Shown here: in pieces, positions 5,969-7,023 of the stretch
Layout: each line of letters starts with the position of its first letter
Position numbering within the stretch: position 1 is the first letter of the stretch
Assembly (NCBI GenBank): GCA_029983755.1
Contig: JASBYX010000050.1
Location: 1-7,023 of the forward strand
Origin: Anaerovoracaceae bacterium
Lineage (GTDB): Bacteria > Bacillota > Clostridia > Peptostreptococcales > Anaerovoracaceae
Direction of reading: 5' to 3'
DNA length: 7,023 nt
The notes under the pieces: generated by a model
Databases searched by the model: none
Seen by the model: the letters and a program-made list of their open reading frames with translations, nothing else
What the model was told of the DNA's origin: nothing
Position numbers and translations under genes: made by a program

Positions 5969-7023
5969 CTAGAGATTTCTACGCCTTCTAACAACAAAAT
6001 ACGTTGCTCCAGCTAGTATAACGGCTATCATTCCATATCCAACCGTCATAGCGTCATCTCCGGTCTTAGCTGTGTGCCCTGTGTTAGTCTTTGCAGGCTT
6101 AGTATCCGGTTTGTTGTTAGGCTCGTTGATAGTTTTACCAGTGTTTCCGGATTTGCCTGAATCGGACATACCGGGTTCTTGTTTTCCGTTATCCACCTTA
6201 CCACTATTCTCATTGCCAGGCTTATCGGAATCGCCCTTGTTGTCCTTGTCAGGTTTCTTCCCAGGATCAGGCTTTACTTCTTCCTTCAGACCTGCAACCG
6301 GCTTGAAGCTTTCTGTTAGCTTGTTGAGGTCTGCTGTCATCTTATCAACATCGGCCTTCTTGTCCTCTGTTGGTTTTGACTTGGCAAGTTTCTCAGCTTC
6401 TGCTGTCTTATCTGTAAGTGCCTTCATAGTCTCAGGTGTTACCCACTTGTCGGCCTTTGCGATGTCTTTACCGTCTTTGCTAGTCTTAACATCCTTAACA
6501 GTTGCCTTTGCCTTTTCGATTGCATTGTTAAGTTCGGTCAGATCGGCATACTTAGGTTCTTCAGGTACTGGCTTCTTAGTTCCGGCCTTCTTGGCTGCTT
6601 CGAATTTTTCCTTAGCTGCATTTAGTGCTGCTACTGCATCGTCAACCTTCTTCTGCTGATCCTTTGTCAGCTCTTCTTTCTGTACACCCTTAGCTGCCTT
6701 GATTGCATCATCAAGTGCCCTCATTTCAGCATCTGTTACCCACTTAACTTCTTTGTCTTTGTCGGTACCATCTTTGCTTACTTCAACGCCTTCTTTAGCT
6801 TTCTCTGCTGCTGTGATGGCGTCGTTAAGCTTTGTCTTGTCCGCAGGAGTAGGTTTCTTAGTACCGGCCTTCTTGGCTGCTTCGAAGTTTTCCTTAGCTG
6901 CATTTAGTGCTGCTACTGCATCGTCAACCTTCTTCTGCTGATCCTTTGTCAGCTCTTCTTTCTCAACTTCCTTAGCTGCCTTGATTGCATCATCAAGTGC
7001 CTTCATTTCAGCATCAGTTACCC
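5969..7023 (-). CDS. Wall-anchored FIVAR-repeat surface protein, 3' part (5' end outside window)
   Basis: Only the C-terminal ~351 residues are visible. The frame is open through the right edge (the first complete codons read VTDAE), so the Met at 7006 is internal and not a start. Order: a partial and a complete 94-aa FIVAR-type repeat of one kind (Ala/Lys/Glu-rich helices, motif KWVTDAEM), one 95-aa FIVAR-type repeat of a second kind (KWVTPETM), then a linker rich in Pro, Gly, Asn, Asp and Lys that probably spans peptidoglycan. Last come TAKTGD, a ~20-residue hydrophobic stretch and a basic RRRRNL tail, the layout of a sortase substrate. TAKTG departs from canonical LPXTG. FIVAR modules are usually stalk or adhesion modules of surface proteins. 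The second repeat type, linker and sorting signal closely match the end of the large protein at 140-4519, so the two are paralogous here. The functional N-terminal domain is not visible, so the ligand is unknown. A terminator follows at once, separating this gene from the riboswitch operon. Confidence 0.9.
   Translation of the reverse strand, partial: VTDAEMKALDDAIKAAKEVEKEELTKDQQKKVDDAVAALNAAKENFEAAKKAGTKKPTPADKTKLNDAITAAEKAKEGVEVSKDGTDKDKEVKWVTDAEMRALDDAIKAAKGVQKEELTKDQQKKVDDAVAALNAAKEKFEAAKKAGTKKPVPEEPKYADLTELNNAIEKAKATVKDVKTSKDGKDIAKADKWVTPETMKALTDKTAEAEKLAKSKPTEDKKADVDKMTADLNKLTESFKPVAGLKEEVKPDPGKKPDKDNKGDSDKPGNENSGKVDNGKQEPGMSDSGKSGNTGKTINEPNNKPDTKPAKTNTGHTAKTGDDAMTVGYGMIAVILAGATYFVVRRRRNL
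6094..6224 (-). repeat. 123-bp linker segment bounded by 8-bp direct repeats
   Basis: The plus-strand octamer CAGGCTTA occurs at 6094-6101 and 6217-6224, 123 bp apart (41 codons, in frame). The paralogous 3' end at 140-330 has the same flanks but a single octamer and lacks the intervening segment. This is the footprint of a deletion in that gene, or a gain here, through short direct repeats. The segment encodes Gly/Asn/Lys/Pro-rich linker. Confidence 0.8.
6272..6556 (-). repeat. FIVAR-type repeat shared with the giant surface protein
   Basis: Single copy of the PKYADLTELN...PVAGLKEE module in the right-hand gene, closely similar to the two copies at 326-904. It is the last structural module before the wall linker. 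Confidence 0.88.
6569..6850 (-). repeat. Second-type FIVAR repeat, complete copy
   Basis: A 94-aa unit running from TPADKTKLNDAI through KWVTDAEMRALDDAI and LTKDQQKKVDDAVAAL to AGTKKP. The 282-bp period is fixed by the matching KKP codons at 6569 and 6851. It differs in sequence from the KWVTPETM type but has the same helical plan. Confidence 0.85.
6851..7023 (-). repeat. Second-type FIVAR repeat, partial copy at window edge
   Basis: The C-terminal ~57 residues of a further 94-aa unit (VTDAEMKALDDAI ... AGTKKP), cut by the window edge. The complete copy next to it is almost identical, so the tandem array probably continues to the right. Confidence 0.85.

Noticed and set aside
5969..7006. Met codon at 7006 as the gene start
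   Set aside because: The frame continues upstream to the window edge with VTDAE, which matches the internal repeat, and there is no ribosome site. The gene is cut by the window.

Overview
The window looks like a piece of a low- to mid-GC Gram-positive (Firmicutes, probably Clostridia) chromosome. The evidence is strong AAGGAGG ribosome binding sites, Gram-positive signal peptides, C-terminal wall-sorting signals, FIVAR repeats and rho-independent terminators. I cannot name the species. All real genes lie on the minus strand and read from right to left. The plus-strand open frames are shadows of these genes or of structured RNA.

Right end (5969-7023): the 3' part of a gene for a large wall-anchored surface protein, whose 5' end is outside the window. 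It carries tandem FIVAR-type repeats, a Pro/Gly/Asn/Lys-rich wall-spanning linker and a TAKTGD sorting signal, followed by a strong terminator (5921-5949).

Middle (5403-5920): a promoter candidate, then a cobalamin (B12) riboswitch of about 200 nt (5607-5807) with a clear B12 box. It is followed directly by an intrinsic terminator (5539-5584), as expected for a B12-repressed transcription-attenuation switch. Between this terminator and the first gene there is a 6-codon mini-ORF behind a perfect ribosome binding site.

Left part (140-5402): a two-gene operon controlled by the riboswitch. The first gene (284 aa) encodes a secreted protein with no wall anchor, ending in a DUF4430 / transcobalamin-like domain. 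The second (1459 aa), 28 nt downstream, encodes a giant wall-anchored protein. Its order is signal peptide, DUF4430 / transcobalamin-like domain, cadherin-like beta-sandwich, about 800 residues that I do not recognise, an X2-like Ig domain, two 100-aa FIVAR repeats and a TAKTGD sorting signal. A terminator closes the operon (92-120).

Working interpretation (inference): under B12 starvation the cell makes a secreted and a wall-tethered protein, each with a domain related to the C-terminal half of animal B12 carriers (intrinsic factor, transcobalamin). Together they may capture cobalamin or other corrinoids at the Gram-positive surface. The two wall-anchored proteins share nearly the same 3' cassette (FIVAR repeat, linker, sorting signal, terminator), so they are products of duplication or gene conversion.
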